From: a virus
Virus record (IMG/VR): IMGVR_UViG_3300030294_000418
Coordinates: 1 to 28,896 of that record
Direction: 5' to 3' (one strand)
DNA length: 28,896 nt
Shown here: positions 7,953 through 13,910 of the stretch, piece after piece
How positions within the stretch are numbered: position 1 is the stretch's first letter
Layout: the number at the start of each line of letters is the position of its first letter
The notes under the pieces: model-generated
The model's input: only the letters and a program-made list of their open reading frames with translations
What the model was told of the DNA's origin: nothing
The model's database searches: none
Program-made: the position numbers and the translations under genes

Positions 7953-8107
7953 TTTTTACTTTCATGCTTCGCATATAGATCATCAAAAAGTAACTTTGAC
8001 GATTTCAGCGCTTTGTTCAGCAACTTGACTTTCTTTTGCAGCTTCTTAATCTGCAATTGCTGATCCAGGATGATGTATGCGTGCAATAGTTCTTTCTCTT
8101 TGATCAT
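7949..8107 (-). CDS. Small coiled-coil protein, 52 residues
   Basis: The ATG lies one base after the stop of the Ntn hydrolase gene, with GGAG 6 bases upstream. The protein is Lys/Leu-rich with heptad-like spacing (LQIKKLQKKVKLLNKALKS), typical of a coiled coil. It overlaps the next start as ATGA. Function unknown; operon placement suggests co-expression with the protease-fold gene. Confidence 0.6.
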   Translation of the reverse strand: MIKEKELLHAYIILDQQLQIKKLQKKVKLLNKALKSSKLLFDDLYAKHESKK

Positions 8108-8108
8108 G

Positions 8109-8540
8109 TTAATCTCCTAGTGTCAACACTGTGATTTTACCGCCTGAATATACATCCATTGTGATAGCGACCTTTACTGCTTCCTCTGCGTTTAATCCTG
8201 CACGCATTACTGCAATTGCTGCTAGTCCACCTGTACCTATAGCAAATGGCGGGTATACAACAGTAGGATATTTACGGTCATTTCTATAGCTTAATAAATA
8301 TCCAGCATCATAAAGAATGTATTCATACATAAATTCTTTATCAACTTCCCGGTCGTCAACACTTAAATTGATGCTAATTTCATGTTCAACTTTCTGCATG
8401 AATCCAACTTCACCATCAAAACCAAATAACTTACCATTGATACTTTTTATTTTCACGTAGTTTTCGTCTGTAATGCAGTCTCCATACGTAGATCGTCCAT
8501 CTGCAGCCATCGTTACGCCATCAAAAGCAATCGTTGTCAT
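8109..8540 (-). CDS. HslV-like (proteasome beta-fold) Ntn hydrolase
   Basis: The 143-residue product begins MTTIAFDG then MAADGRST. In HslV and proteasome beta subunits a Thr exposed after Met removal is the nucleophile, followed by the Asp of a GDG/ADG motif and a Lys; T2, D14 and K30 or K32 fit. Further on, GTGG and AGLNAEEAVKVAI followed by DVYSGG match the family's second half. It is shorter than HslV (about 175 residues) and has no HslU partner nearby. It could be a self-compartmentalised peptidase, or an inactive relative. The substrate is unknown. AGGA lies about 10 bases before the ATG. Confidence 0.75.
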   Translation of the reverse strand: MTTIAFDGVTMAADGRSTYGDCITDENYVKIKSINGKLFGFDGEVGFMQKVEHEISINLSVDDREVDKEFMYEYILYDAGYLLSYRNDRKYPTVVYPPFAIGTGGLAAIAVMRAGLNAEEAVKVAITMDVYSGGKITVLTLGD

Positions 8541-8588
8541 TTATTGTATTCCTGTGAATTTGTGTTATTATTAAATCTATCTGCAAGT

Positions 8589-8786
8589 TTACTGTTCATT
8601 CTCCTGTGTTTCGCCCGACTCTGTTCGGGCTTCTTTTTTATCTATTACGTAATATTCGTATTTCCAGCGCTGCCCCATGTAAACTTTGTCTCGCTCAATT
8701 CTATGATCGCCAGCTAGTTCTAATAGTTGCTGTCTAGTAGCGCCAAGGCCAATCTTTAGCTCATCCGACAGGCCGTCACAGTGTAT
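8589..8786 (-). pseudogene. Downstream half of a frameshifted gene (no start codon)
   Basis: This 65-codon open frame has no ATG, GTG or TTG near its beginning, yet looks coding: CDGLSDELKIGLGATRQQ, a basic DHRIERDKVYMGQRW segment and a charged tail. It lies directly after, and overlaps by 31 bases, the gene ending at 8756 in another frame. Joined, the two read as one protein in which HLRKTMIRY would continue into HCDGLSDEL. One missing base near 8780 would explain it; no slippery heptamer for programmed frameshifting is visible. A plus-strand hairpin lies within its end. Confidence 0.5.
8613..8639 (+). terminator. Rho-independent terminator-like hairpin facing rightward
   Basis: On the plus strand GCCCGA and TCGGGC form a 6-bp GC-rich stem around CTCTGT, followed by TTCTTTTTT. 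All genes here run leftward, so it would end antisense transcripts, and it lies in the tail of the frameshifted gene. Confidence 0.55.
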
Positions 8787-8917
8787 CTAATCATCGTCTT
8801 GCGTAGGTGCCTTACAAGCACATTCATCGCGTCTAGCTTTTTGCGTTCTTGCCTGTCTTTGTATACATAGATACGTGGCGGATTGAATAGTGTTTTCAGT
8901 GCTACGTTTTGTTTCAT
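8756..8917 (-). CDS. Short basic protein, probably the truncated first half of a frameshifted gene
   Basis: With the ATG at 8917 (AGGATTAAAAGC upstream, AGGA at 8 bases) the product is 53 residues and strongly basic: PPRIYVYKDRQERKKLD then NVLVRHLRKTMIRY. The reading frame ends shortly after, while a coding-like frame continues to 8589. A longer reading from 9004 would run into the previous gene and lacks a ribosome binding site. Basic helical content suggests nucleic acid binding, but no family is recognised. Confidence 0.5.
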   Translation of the reverse strand: MKQNVALKTLFNPPRIYVYKDRQERKKLDAMNVLVRHLRKTMIRYTVTACRMS

Positions 8918-8927
8918 GCTTTTAATC

Positions 8928-9524
8928 CTATTTGGTAAAAAGGCGTAGCTTATCTGACAGCATATTTGTTTTGTATACGCCTTTCTCTTTTTTAACGCTT
9001 TCAATATGTCCTGCCTTAGTCATCCTATACAGTCGGTTTACGAGCACAGACCTATTGCCAACGTTTCCTGTTTTCCTATACATTCCAACAAGTATTTCAT
9101 CTACATTTGCGATTCCGCCATACATATCATTAATCACGTACAGCACTTCCAACTCAGAAGCTCCAACCTTTAGATAACTAAGTTGTGCCTGTAGATCTTC
9201 CGGTAAATCGTCTGTGTTACCCAATCGTGCGGCATCCTTCTCTAATTTAGCAATACGTGCATCCTGCATCTTCACTGATTCTTCTAGCTCATCTGCGCGC
9301 TCTGTCTCAATTGAATGCCACATTGCTAATTGCTCAATACGTTCATCACGTCGCGCTAGTTGTGATTCTAGTTCTTTGATTCGTAATAGGCTCATATCAG
9401 TAATCTCCACAAAATCAACCAATGGTGTAGACGAACACTTAGGGCAATACAGATAACTAGGCGATGATGGTATATCACCTGTTAGCTGTAACTTACATTC
9501 CGGGCATTCGTACGTTTTAGTCAT
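8928..9524 (-). CDS. Zinc ribbon / coiled-coil / winged-helix protein
   Basis: The 198-residue product has an N-terminal zinc ribbon (CPEC at about 7-10, CPKC at about 27-30) and then a long coiled coil (about 45-100). The C-terminal region resembles a winged helix: YVINDMYGGIANVDEILVGM, then RLYRMTKAGHIE. That architecture suggests a DNA- or RNA-binding regulator that dimerises. No named family recognised. It is the last gene of the segment begun by the promoter at 9755-9783. Confidence 0.65.
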   Translation of the reverse strand: MTKTYECPECKLQLTGDIPSSPSYLYCPKCSSTPLVDFVEITDMSLLRIKELESQLARRDERIEQLAMWHSIETERADELEESVKMQDARIAKLEKDAARLGNTDDLPEDLQAQLSYLKVGASELEVLYVINDMYGGIANVDEILVGMYRKTGNVGNRSVLVNRLYRMTKAGHIESVKKEKGVYKTNMLSDKLRLFTK

Positions 9525-9534
9525 GATTATTTAA

Positions 9535-9717
9535 TCACTCAAATCCGCGCACTAATTCTTGCAGTGTTACGCCATCGAAAAAACGGTTAGAAACTAAATC
9601 ACTAGCCTCTGCATCAGAAAGTCCAAAATCGTCAACAAGAATGATAACCGCGCTATTGCACAGATCAGATTCTTCTTGAGTAAACGATTCGCCTTGATAA
9701 TTTTGAGTGTTAAACAT
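9535..9717 (-). CDS. Hypothetical acidic protein, 60 residues, first gene after promoter
   Basis: The ATG at 9717 has GGAG 7 bases upstream. The longer frame from 9783 would include the promoter region. The product is acidic (TQEESDL, VDDFGLSDAEASDLV), with a small helical domain. It follows promoter 9755-9783 and a leader that resembles that of the gene at 11577. Function unknown. Confidence 0.6.
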   Translation of the reverse strand: MFNTQNYQGESFTQEESDLCNSAVIILVDDFGLSDAEASDLVSNRFFDGVTLQELVRGFE

Positions 9718-9754
9718 TTTGTTTCTCCGTTGCTTTGTTCGTTTAGATGAGTTA

Positions 9755-9783
9755 ACTATACATCCATAGTTTCGGCATTGCAA
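9755..9783 (-). promoter_or_regulatory. Sigma70-like promoter with GAAAC spacer element (copy A)
   Basis: Minus strand: -35 TTGCAA (9783-9778), 17-base spacer TGCCGAAACTATGGATG, -10 TATAGT (9760-9755). It shares GTTGC(N)6GAAAC with four other promoters here. A conserved leader follows (AACGAACAAAGCAACGG), also found after the 11614-11642 copy. Likely drives 9717 and downstream genes. Confidence 0.75.
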
Positions 9784-9864
9784 CTAAATAGGTAAAATAA
9801 AGAGTAGTCCGCCCAAAATTACAACAATTCCTAAAGTTGGCAATCCTACGTATAAGTCATTCAT
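9784..9864 (-). CDS. Small membrane peptide, 26 residues
   Basis: MNDLYVGLP is followed by one long hydrophobic segment to the stop (TLGIVVILGGLLFILPI). The start overlaps the end of the 19-residue gene upstream in a different frame. The ribosome binding site is weak, so coupling would be required. Confidence is low to moderate; the evidence is a clean transmembrane helix and tight packing. Confidence 0.4.
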   Translation of the reverse strand: MNDLYVGLPTLGIVVILGGLLFILPI

Positions 9865-9916
9865 CCATAGCTAAATAATTAGCCCATTCTGGCGCGTCTT
9901 TCCAATCTGGTTTCAT
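9857..9916 (-). CDS. Very short protein beginning MKPDWKDAPEWA, 19 residues
   Basis: The start overlaps the previous stop as ATGA. W-K-D-A-P-E-W-A-N-Y-L-A is the characteristic opening of a family of small phage proteins, which are normally longer; here a stop follows after 19 residues. Either a mini-version or a truncated remnant. The frame is short, so confidence rests on the motif. Confidence 0.45.
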   Translation of the reverse strand: MKPDWKDAPEWANYLAMDE

Positions 9917-10167
9917 TTTTTCAAATCTCCATTTTCATCAACTTCTGCGCCGTTATTCTTTGGATCTTCGCTAATCATCTTCTTGTGATCAGCATCAGTC
10001 ATATTAGGATCAGATGCCTTAGTTGTATCTTTTACTGCTTGCTTAACATCATGCGTTAGATAGTAAGCATCCAGGTTAACTGGCCCAACATACTTAACTG
10101 TTAGTTGGTAGCCAAAGAATCGGAAGATTGCCAGTATGAGGATTGTCGCTAGTGTCCACCTGATCAT
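9913..10167 (-). CDS. Hypothetical single-pass membrane protein, 84 residues
   Basis: Residues 4-20 (WTLATILILAIFRFFGY) form an N-terminal transmembrane helix or uncleaved signal anchor. The rest is hydrophilic and acidic, rich in Asp and Lys, probably periplasmic. The start has GGAG followed by AGCTAATC, an initiation region duplicated at the next gene upstream. Function unknown. Confidence 0.6.
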   Translation of the reverse strand: MIRWTLATILILAIFRFFGYQLTVKYVGPVNLDAYYLTHDVKQAVKDTTKASDPNMTDADHKKMISEDPKNNGAEVDENGDLKK

Positions 10168-10169
10168 GA

Positions 10170-10361
10170 TTAGCTCTCCAAACTTTCAAAGTTATCAATA
10201 TGTTGATAACGAGTATCATATACTCCCTGAACAATAGCTAAAGATTCATCAGTATTTGCATATCCACGAACAATGTAAAGTTCTCCACGAAACAACATTA
10301 TTGAAGGATCACTAGCAATACATTTAACAATTGATCCAACTGGAAATTTTTTATTGCTCAT
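10170..10361 (-). CDS. Hypothetical protein, 63 residues
   Basis: The protein reads as a small beta-barrel-like domain: FPVGSIVKCIASDPSIM then GELYIVRGYA, similar in style to small phage proteins with an SH3-like barrel. No family can be named. GGAGAGCTAATC precedes the ATG and is identical to the sequence before the next gene. Confidence 0.6.
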   Translation of the reverse strand: MSNKKFPVGSIVKCIASDPSIMLFRGELYIVRGYANTDESLAIVQGVYDTRYQHIDNFESLES

Positions 10362-10363
10362 GA

Positions 10364-10549
10364 TTAGCTCTCCTTGCTGTAGTCGTATTGGCGCTGAAAC
10401 ATCACAACATCGTATTTGTGCGCTGTAGAGATAGGAACGGCAGACAGTTTACCTAATCCTTGCTCAATACGCTTTGCAATCGCGGCAGCACGCCACCATG
10501 CGTCTGATTCTGGATTGGTCGCCCAATCCCTGTTTGCGTAATCAATCAT
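10364..10549 (-). CDS. Hypothetical protein, 61 residues
   Basis: No family recognised. It is rich in Trp and Ala at the N-terminus (DAWWRAAAIAKRIEQGL). The ATG overlaps the stop of a TTG-started gene upstream as ATGA, so translation is probably coupled. Confidence 0.55.
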   Translation of the reverse strand: MIDYANRDWATNPESDAWWRAAAIAKRIEQGLGKLSAVPISTAHKYDVVMFQRQYDYSKES

Positions 10550-10695
10550 TTTCTTTTTCTTTCAAATTCAAATCCGCGCAATTCAAGCATTTGCTTAACA
10601 ACATCAAGCATTGCATCTGCTTGTTCACGGCTGTATGTAGCCCACACACGACCAGCTTTTGCCGGTGAATTTATTGTTCTATATAGACGAATCAA
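10546..10695 (-). CDS. Hypothetical protein, 49 residues, TTG start
   Basis: The frame from TTG at 10695 to the stop overlapping the next ATG gives 49 residues with coding-like composition: GRVWATYSREQADAMLDVVK, then a basic tail (ERKRK). GGAAAGCGAAGCA precedes the TTG. It fills the gap between two genes and is tightly coupled downstream. There is no ATG in the frame after the upstream stop, so the start is uncertain. Confidence 0.5.
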   Translation of the reverse strand: MIRLYRTINSPAKAGRVWATYSREQADAMLDVVKQMLELRGFEFERKRK

Positions 10696-10724
10696 TGCTT
10701 CGCTTTCCGTTGATTTTTGTTACA

Positions 10725-10964
10725 TCATTTCTTCCCCTCAATACGCTTTATTGCTTCTTGTTCTGCCCACTCTGCTACGCCGGGAATGTCCATTAGGTTT
10801 ACACTTGAGTCAGTGGCAAAAACTCCGCTCAACTCAAACTGTGAATCCTCTGTATCCCCATGAATCCATGGAAACTGTTTAGGCGTGTACACGCCAGCAA
10901 TCTCAACGCCACGTGCGTATACATCATCATGGCCACGAACATGGATATAGATTTTATCGCTCAT
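10725..10964 (-). CDS. Hypothetical protein, 79 residues
   Basis: Starts at the ATG at 10964, preceded by AAGGTGAATAAT; the longer frame from 11072 overlaps the pentapeptide-repeat gene remnant and is not credible. The protein begins with a strand-rich section (KIYIHVRGHDD) and ends in an acidic/basic helix. Function unknown. Confidence 0.6.
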   Translation of the reverse strand: MSDKIYIHVRGHDDVYARGVEIAGVYTPKQFPWIHGDTEDSQFELSGVFATDSSVNLMDIPGVAEWAEQEAIKRIEGKK

Positions 10965-10965
10965 A

Positions 10966-11340
10966 TTATTCACCTTTATGCGCATCGCACATCGCCAGTA
11001 AGGGGGTTTTCCATTGCGCCCAGAACTTAAGCGCATCGCGACCGTCCATTTCTGCAATTTGGCGATTATCAAACTCGGACCACTCGGTATGCGTAAAACG
11101 CTGTCAGCCGATCCGTAGATAGTTTTCGGTTATCAGCACAAACCAGCCTAGGTTGTTAACCTGAATGGGGGTTTTTGTAAGTTTTTCGCCCTCCAGGTCA
11201 GCGCCTTCCAGGTTAGCATAACGCAGGTCAGCGCCCTCCAGGTTAGCGCCGCCATCCACAGCAGATTCTACAGTTTCCTTTATTCTCGGCAAGTTGCATG
11301 CGAACATTACATTTCTGGTAAAGCTGTTTTTGATTTCCAT
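10966..11340 (-). pseudogene. Full-length pentapeptide-repeat gene interrupted by in-frame TGA at 11104-11106
   Basis: After the TGA that ends the 78-residue gene, the same frame stays open for 45 codons (QRFTHTEWSEFDNRQIAEM, a Trp-rich middle, PLLAMCDAHKGE) and stops just before the next ATG. In the phage family that I recognise, this C-terminal module follows directly with Gly-Cys-Gln-Arg, so a Cys codon seems to have become TGA. Context is UGA followed by C, a leaky stop context in bacteria. It could be a nonsense mutation, a sequencing error or functional readthrough. Confidence 0.6.
11104..11340 (-). CDS. Pentapeptide-repeat protein, shortened by an in-frame stop
   Basis: The 78-residue product starts at 11340 with AGGAG 8 bases upstream. 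After MEIKNSFTRNVMFAC and a helical stretch come about four pentapeptide repeats (ANLEG ADLRY ANLEG ADLEG), which form a right-handed beta-helix. The segment after the repeats (PIQVNNLGWFVLITENYLRIG) matches the phage family that normally continues into a conserved C-terminal module, here beyond the TGA. Function of the phage family is unknown. Confidence 0.65.
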   Translation of the reverse strand: MEIKNSFTRNVMFACNLPRIKETVESAVDGGANLEGADLRYANLEGADLEGEKLTKTPIQVNNLGWFVLITENYLRIG

Positions 11341-11350
11341 TTTTACTCTC

Positions 11351-11428
11351 CTAGTGTGCGTCGCAATATGCTGCAAATAACGCCACTACCAGTGCAATGG
11401 CGATTAGTGTTAGGTATCGTGTTTTCAT
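11351..11428 (-). CDS. Small membrane or signal-like peptide, 25 residues
   Basis: ATG overlaps the preceding stop as ATGA. MKTRYL is followed by LIAIALVVALFAAYC, a single hydrophobic helix ending in Cys. It resembles a signal peptide or tiny membrane protein. Its stop overlaps the AGGAG of the pentapeptide-repeat gene. No homology known; the coupled start supports it. Confidence 0.45.
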   Translation of the reverse strand: MKTRYLTLIAIALVVALFAAYCDAH

Positions 11429-11577
11429 TTTTTTTCTTCTAATTGACTAATGATGTAATTAATGTCGCCAATTGTTGGAATACCTTTATATTGCTTTACA
11501 TAGTTGCAAACTCCAAACGCAACACTTAAAGCAAAGTCGCGTTTTTCTTGTTGGGTAATTTCACTTTTATTGTCCAT
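11425..11577 (-). CDS. Hypothetical protein, 50 residues, first gene after promoter
   Basis: Follows promoter 11614-11642 with a leader containing GGGGATAAAA before the ATG. The small protein (EKRDFALSVAFGVCNYVKQY, ending IISQLEEKK) looks folded and helical. No family recognised. It is coupled to the membrane peptide downstream. Confidence 0.55.
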   Translation of the reverse strand: MDNKSEITQQEKRDFALSVAFGVCNYVKQYKGIPTIGDINYIISQLEEKK

Positions 11578-11613
11578 TTTTATCCCCGTTGCTTTGTTCG
11601 TTTCGATGTATTG

Positions 11614-11642
11614 AGTATAGTCTTATCGTTTCGATTGCGCAA
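11614..11642 (-). promoter_or_regulatory. Sigma70-like promoter with GAAAC spacer element (copy B)
   Basis: Minus strand: -35 TTGCGC (11642-11637), 17-base spacer AATCGAAACGATAAGAC, -10 TATACT (11619-11614). It shares GTTGC(N)6GAAAC with the other copies. Its leader repeats the AACGAACAAAGCAACGG seen after copy A and also has a second TCGAAAC. Confidence 0.75.
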
Positions 11643-11669
11643 CTATTATTTTCATCACACACTAACTTG

Positions 11670-12032
11670 TCACACTTCTACAACACGCACGCCATGACGG
11701 AACAGGAGAAGCTTTCTCTTTAGCACAAAATTCGCGTATGCAGCGCCTTTTTTGCATCCCTTCACATCCACTACATCAACGCGTCCGTCTGCATACGTCA
11801 CACGAAAGTCAGCAATGTACGATACGGCGCGCTCTAGCAGCTTCCCATGTTCATCATCCTGGCGCGGCAATAGCTCATACTTGACCTGTTCTTCGATCTT
11901 TACCACGCGCATTGCTGGATCTTTAGCGCCCATTAGTGACTTGAGCATTACGGCATATGAAGCCTCTTTCCGTGAATCATATCCGTCTGTTTTCTTTGCA
12001 TGATACTTATTTTTAGATTTTTGAAAGAACAT
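11670..12032 (-). CDS. DUF1064 putative endonuclease
   Basis: The 120-residue product shows the DUF1064 plan: KYHAKKTDGYDSRKEA near the N-terminus, EEQVKYELLP, then YIADFRVTY with DVVDVKG, and a C-terminal LKRKLLLF. The E, D and D-x-K positions fit a PD-(D/E)XK-like nuclease core, as proposed for this phage family. It follows NinB and the Ref-like gene, suggesting a job in resolving or trimming recombination intermediates. The ATG at 12032 is preferred over a TTG two codons upstream. It overlaps the upstream gene by 20 bases. Confidence 0.75.
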   Translation of the reverse strand: MFFQKSKNKYHAKKTDGYDSRKEASYAVMLKSLMGAKDPAMRVVKIEEQVKYELLPRQDDEHGKLLERAVSYIADFRVTYADGRVDVVDVKGCKKGAAYANFVLKRKLLLFRHGVRVVEV

Positions 12033-12294
12033 AATCAATCAATTCCTGTTCTGTTCCGAACTGTTCAATAAAATTGTTTTTGTCTAGGTGAATACTGGCA
12101 ATTTCTGGGTGTCGGTGTCCAACGTGATGGTCAGGACATAATCCAATTGCATCCATATATCCTGCTCTCTTTCGGCCTTGTCCTGCACGCTTATGATGTA
12201 TTTGGCATGGCACACCTGAATGGCCTAGCATGTAGCATGCTACACACCCAAAATCAAACAACTTAGCGTAGTGTTCTCGTTCTGATTTAGTCAT
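12013..12294 (-). CDS. Ref-like / HNH nuclease-related protein
   Basis: The 93-residue product has a Cys pair near 17-20, an IHHKR motif near 32-36, and LCPDHH near 52-57. That is the layout of the C-terminal nuclease module of phage P1 Ref, an HNH-like RecA-dependent nuclease, and of related small phage proteins. GHSGVPCQIHH and GQGRKRAGYMDAIGLCP fit this family. It starts at the stop of ninB. Likely DNA processing; activity and RecA dependence are inference. Confidence 0.75.
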   Translation of the reverse strand: MTKSEREHYAKLFDFGCVACYMLGHSGVPCQIHHKRAGQGRKRAGYMDAIGLCPDHHVGHRHPEIASIHLDKNNFIEQFGTEQELIDYVLSKI

Positions 12295-12716
12295 TAGTAA
12301 CTATCCTTTGGCGCTGAAAACTTCACATCCCGAGTAGCCCCGAAAGCAAAGATAAACTCTATCAACTCGCCTATCTCTTTCTGCGTCATTTCACTAGTAC
12401 TTTCACCGATCATTACAAAACCATCGCCATCAATGTTTGGTATAATATCTTGTTTGCGCAATCCAGCCGTAAGCAGTATTTTGTATTGCTTTGGTGTTAA
12501 CTTTCTACCGTACCAAATTACCTGATCGCTTACATCCTTCAGCGCTGCCCACATGCACGCGTTACTAGATAAATTACGTAATGATTCAGGCTGTACAGTT
12601 ATCTTGATTCCTTTAGTCTGTGTAATTTCTTCCGTTGATGCTACAACATGATTCCATACCTCTAGCATCAACGGCCGCAATTTATCAGAAGACGAAAGAA
12701 TGAATGTCTTTTTCAT
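12294..12716 (-). CDS. ninB: NinB recombination protein
   Basis: The 140-residue product matches the lambda NinB (Orf) family: NACMWAALKDVSDQVIWYG in the centre, IGESTSEMTQKEIGELIEFI then FAFG toward the end. Orf supplies RecO, RecR and RecF-like mediator activity, loading recombinase or annealing protein on SSB-coated single strands. Length is close to lambda NinB. The ATG at 12716 overlaps the upstream stop (ATGA); a TTG four codons earlier is less likely. Expected partners here are the SSB and ERF products of the rightward operon. Confidence 0.9.
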   Translation of the reverse strand: MKKTFILSSSDKLRPLMLEVWNHVVASTEEITQTKGIKITVQPESLRNLSSNACMWAALKDVSDQVIWYGRKLTPKQYKILLTAGLRKQDIIPNIDGDGFVMIGESTSEMTQKEIGELIEFIFAFGATRDVKFSAPKDSY

Positions 12717-12922
12717 CCTGGCATCCAATATCTAGCGACTTTAACTAGATCGCCATTACGGTTGTGTACAGGAATCATCGTGCGATAGATGATGTAATTT
12801 TCATCTTTTAAATCTCGCACTCTAGCGGCCAATCTCATAATGCTTAGATGATAGAACGCCTCATTTTGTGTGATTGATCCATATTTCTTGATGTACTCTA
12901 AAACCTGTGTGTTTTGAGACAT
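12713..12922 (-). CDS. Winged-helix DNA-binding protein, 69 residues
   Basis: VLEYIKKYGSITQNEAFYHL and then SIMRLAARVRDLKDENYII form a helix-turn-helix with wing, followed by NRNGDLVKVARYW. This is a well-known type of small phage protein placed by ninB and recombination genes. It probably binds DNA; targets unknown. The gene is coupled to ninB by ATGA. Confidence 0.75.
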   Translation of the reverse strand: MSQNTQVLEYIKKYGSITQNEAFYHLSIMRLAARVRDLKDENYIIYRTMIPVHNRNGDLVKVARYWMPG

Positions 12923-12923
12923 G

Positions 12924-13106
12924 TTAGTTATATCCTTGTTGTGTACAAATAACTGACACTGAATTAGTAGCTCCTTTTGGTAATTTATTTTTTACTTGCT
13001 GCGCTGCAATTTCACATGATTTTTGATTGTTATATTCAATACTTGTTAGCGATGGTGAACTTGTAAGATATCCACCGTACAAAGCTATAATTAAAATGTA
13101 ATGCAT
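12924..13106 (-). CDS. Small exported or membrane-anchored protein, 60 residues
   Basis: A short hydrophobic N-terminus (MHYILIIALYGGYL) is followed by a Ser/Thr-rich stretch and two Cys residues that could pair in the periplasm. GGAG lies upstream of the ATG. No family recognised. Confidence 0.5.
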   Translation of the reverse strand: MHYILIIALYGGYLTSSPSLTSIEYNNQKSCEIAAQQVKNKLPKGATNSVSVICTQQGYN

Positions 13107-13107
13107 G

Positions 13108-13275
13108 CTATCTCTCCGTTTGATTTAACAACATCCACGCAGACCAGATATCGAACGCACGCATACTTAGTACTTGCTGCGCTTGGCCTAACGTTAGTGT
13201 GCTGTAGTCTGGATACTTTTCAATTAGATAGCGTTCCAGTAACGTTATTGCTTTGGTTACGTCTTGTTCAATCAT
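13108..13275 (-). CDS. Hypothetical helical protein, 55 residues
   Basis: AGGAG lies 8 bases before the ATG, which overlaps the previous stop as ATGA. The product is helical (DVTKAITLLERYLIEKYPDY, LTLGQAQQVLSM). It fills an otherwise empty 165-base gap. Function unknown. Confidence 0.6.
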   Translation of the reverse strand: MIEQDVTKAITLLERYLIEKYPDYSTLTLGQAQQVLSMRAFDIWSAWMLLNQTER

Positions 13276-13910
13276 AATTTACGCTCCTGTTCATGCTGCT
13301 CTACTAATGATTCAATACTGCAATCATCAGTGATGGACGCTCCGTATCCTAGATAGCACACTTCAACTAATTCATCATGCCTACTATTTAACAAACGATC
13401 ATATTCTTTCTGTAGTGATTTAAGCATTGCTGCATTAGCGTCAGCGCGTAGTTTCTGCGATTGCATGTTAGCAGCTAGTTCTTCAATAAACTCTTCACGC
13501 TCGGTGGCTTTTGATTTAAGCGCATCAATCTGATTCTTTAGCTCTTGGTTCTCTGTTATTAAGCCGTCGCGAGCTTCATAGGCGTCTGATAACTCAACGT
13601 TTAGTTGATCAATGCCAGATTGTACATATGGTGGATATGTGTAGACTGATACTGACCAATCCCCAGATTGACTAATACTAATCTCCGGCCATTCCTGACG
13701 ACGTATTGCGTCTAAGTCATTTTTGCGAATATAGCCGATTGGCTCGGAGTGCAACGCGGCCAACATATCGTCTAGTCTACGGGATGCCGACGGAACGTCC
13801 TCTATGCCGCCATCTAGGTTTTGGTCAATCTTTCCGATTAGTTCCAGTAATGCCAAATCATGCTCGAATGTTGGGTCTACATCATTCACTTGCTTGATGT
13901 CGTCGGTCAT
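13272..13910 (-). CDS. Coiled-coil protein, 212 residues
   Basis: Residues 100-170 form a long coiled coil (LITENQELKNQIDALKSKA). The N-terminal half is acidic and carries a short segment SEPIGYIRKNDLDAIRRQEW. The C-terminus ends in a charged helix. This style of protein is common in the accessory operons of phages; function unknown. Coupled to both neighbours by ATGA overlaps. Confidence 0.6.
   Translation of the reverse strand: MTDDIKQVNDVDPTFEHDLALLELIGKIDQNLDGGIEDVPSASRRLDDMLAALHSEPIGYIRKNDLDAIRRQEWPEISISQSGDWSVSVYTYPPYVQSGIDQLNVELSDAYEARDGLITENQELKNQIDALKSKATEREEFIEELAANMQSQKLRADANAAMLKSLQKEYDRLLNSRHDELVEVCYLGYGASITDDCSIESLVEQHEQERKL

Noticed and set aside
12033-12038. TTG start two codons upstream for the DUF1064 gene
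   Set aside because: An ATG with acceptable spacing follows directly; the family does not need the two added residues.
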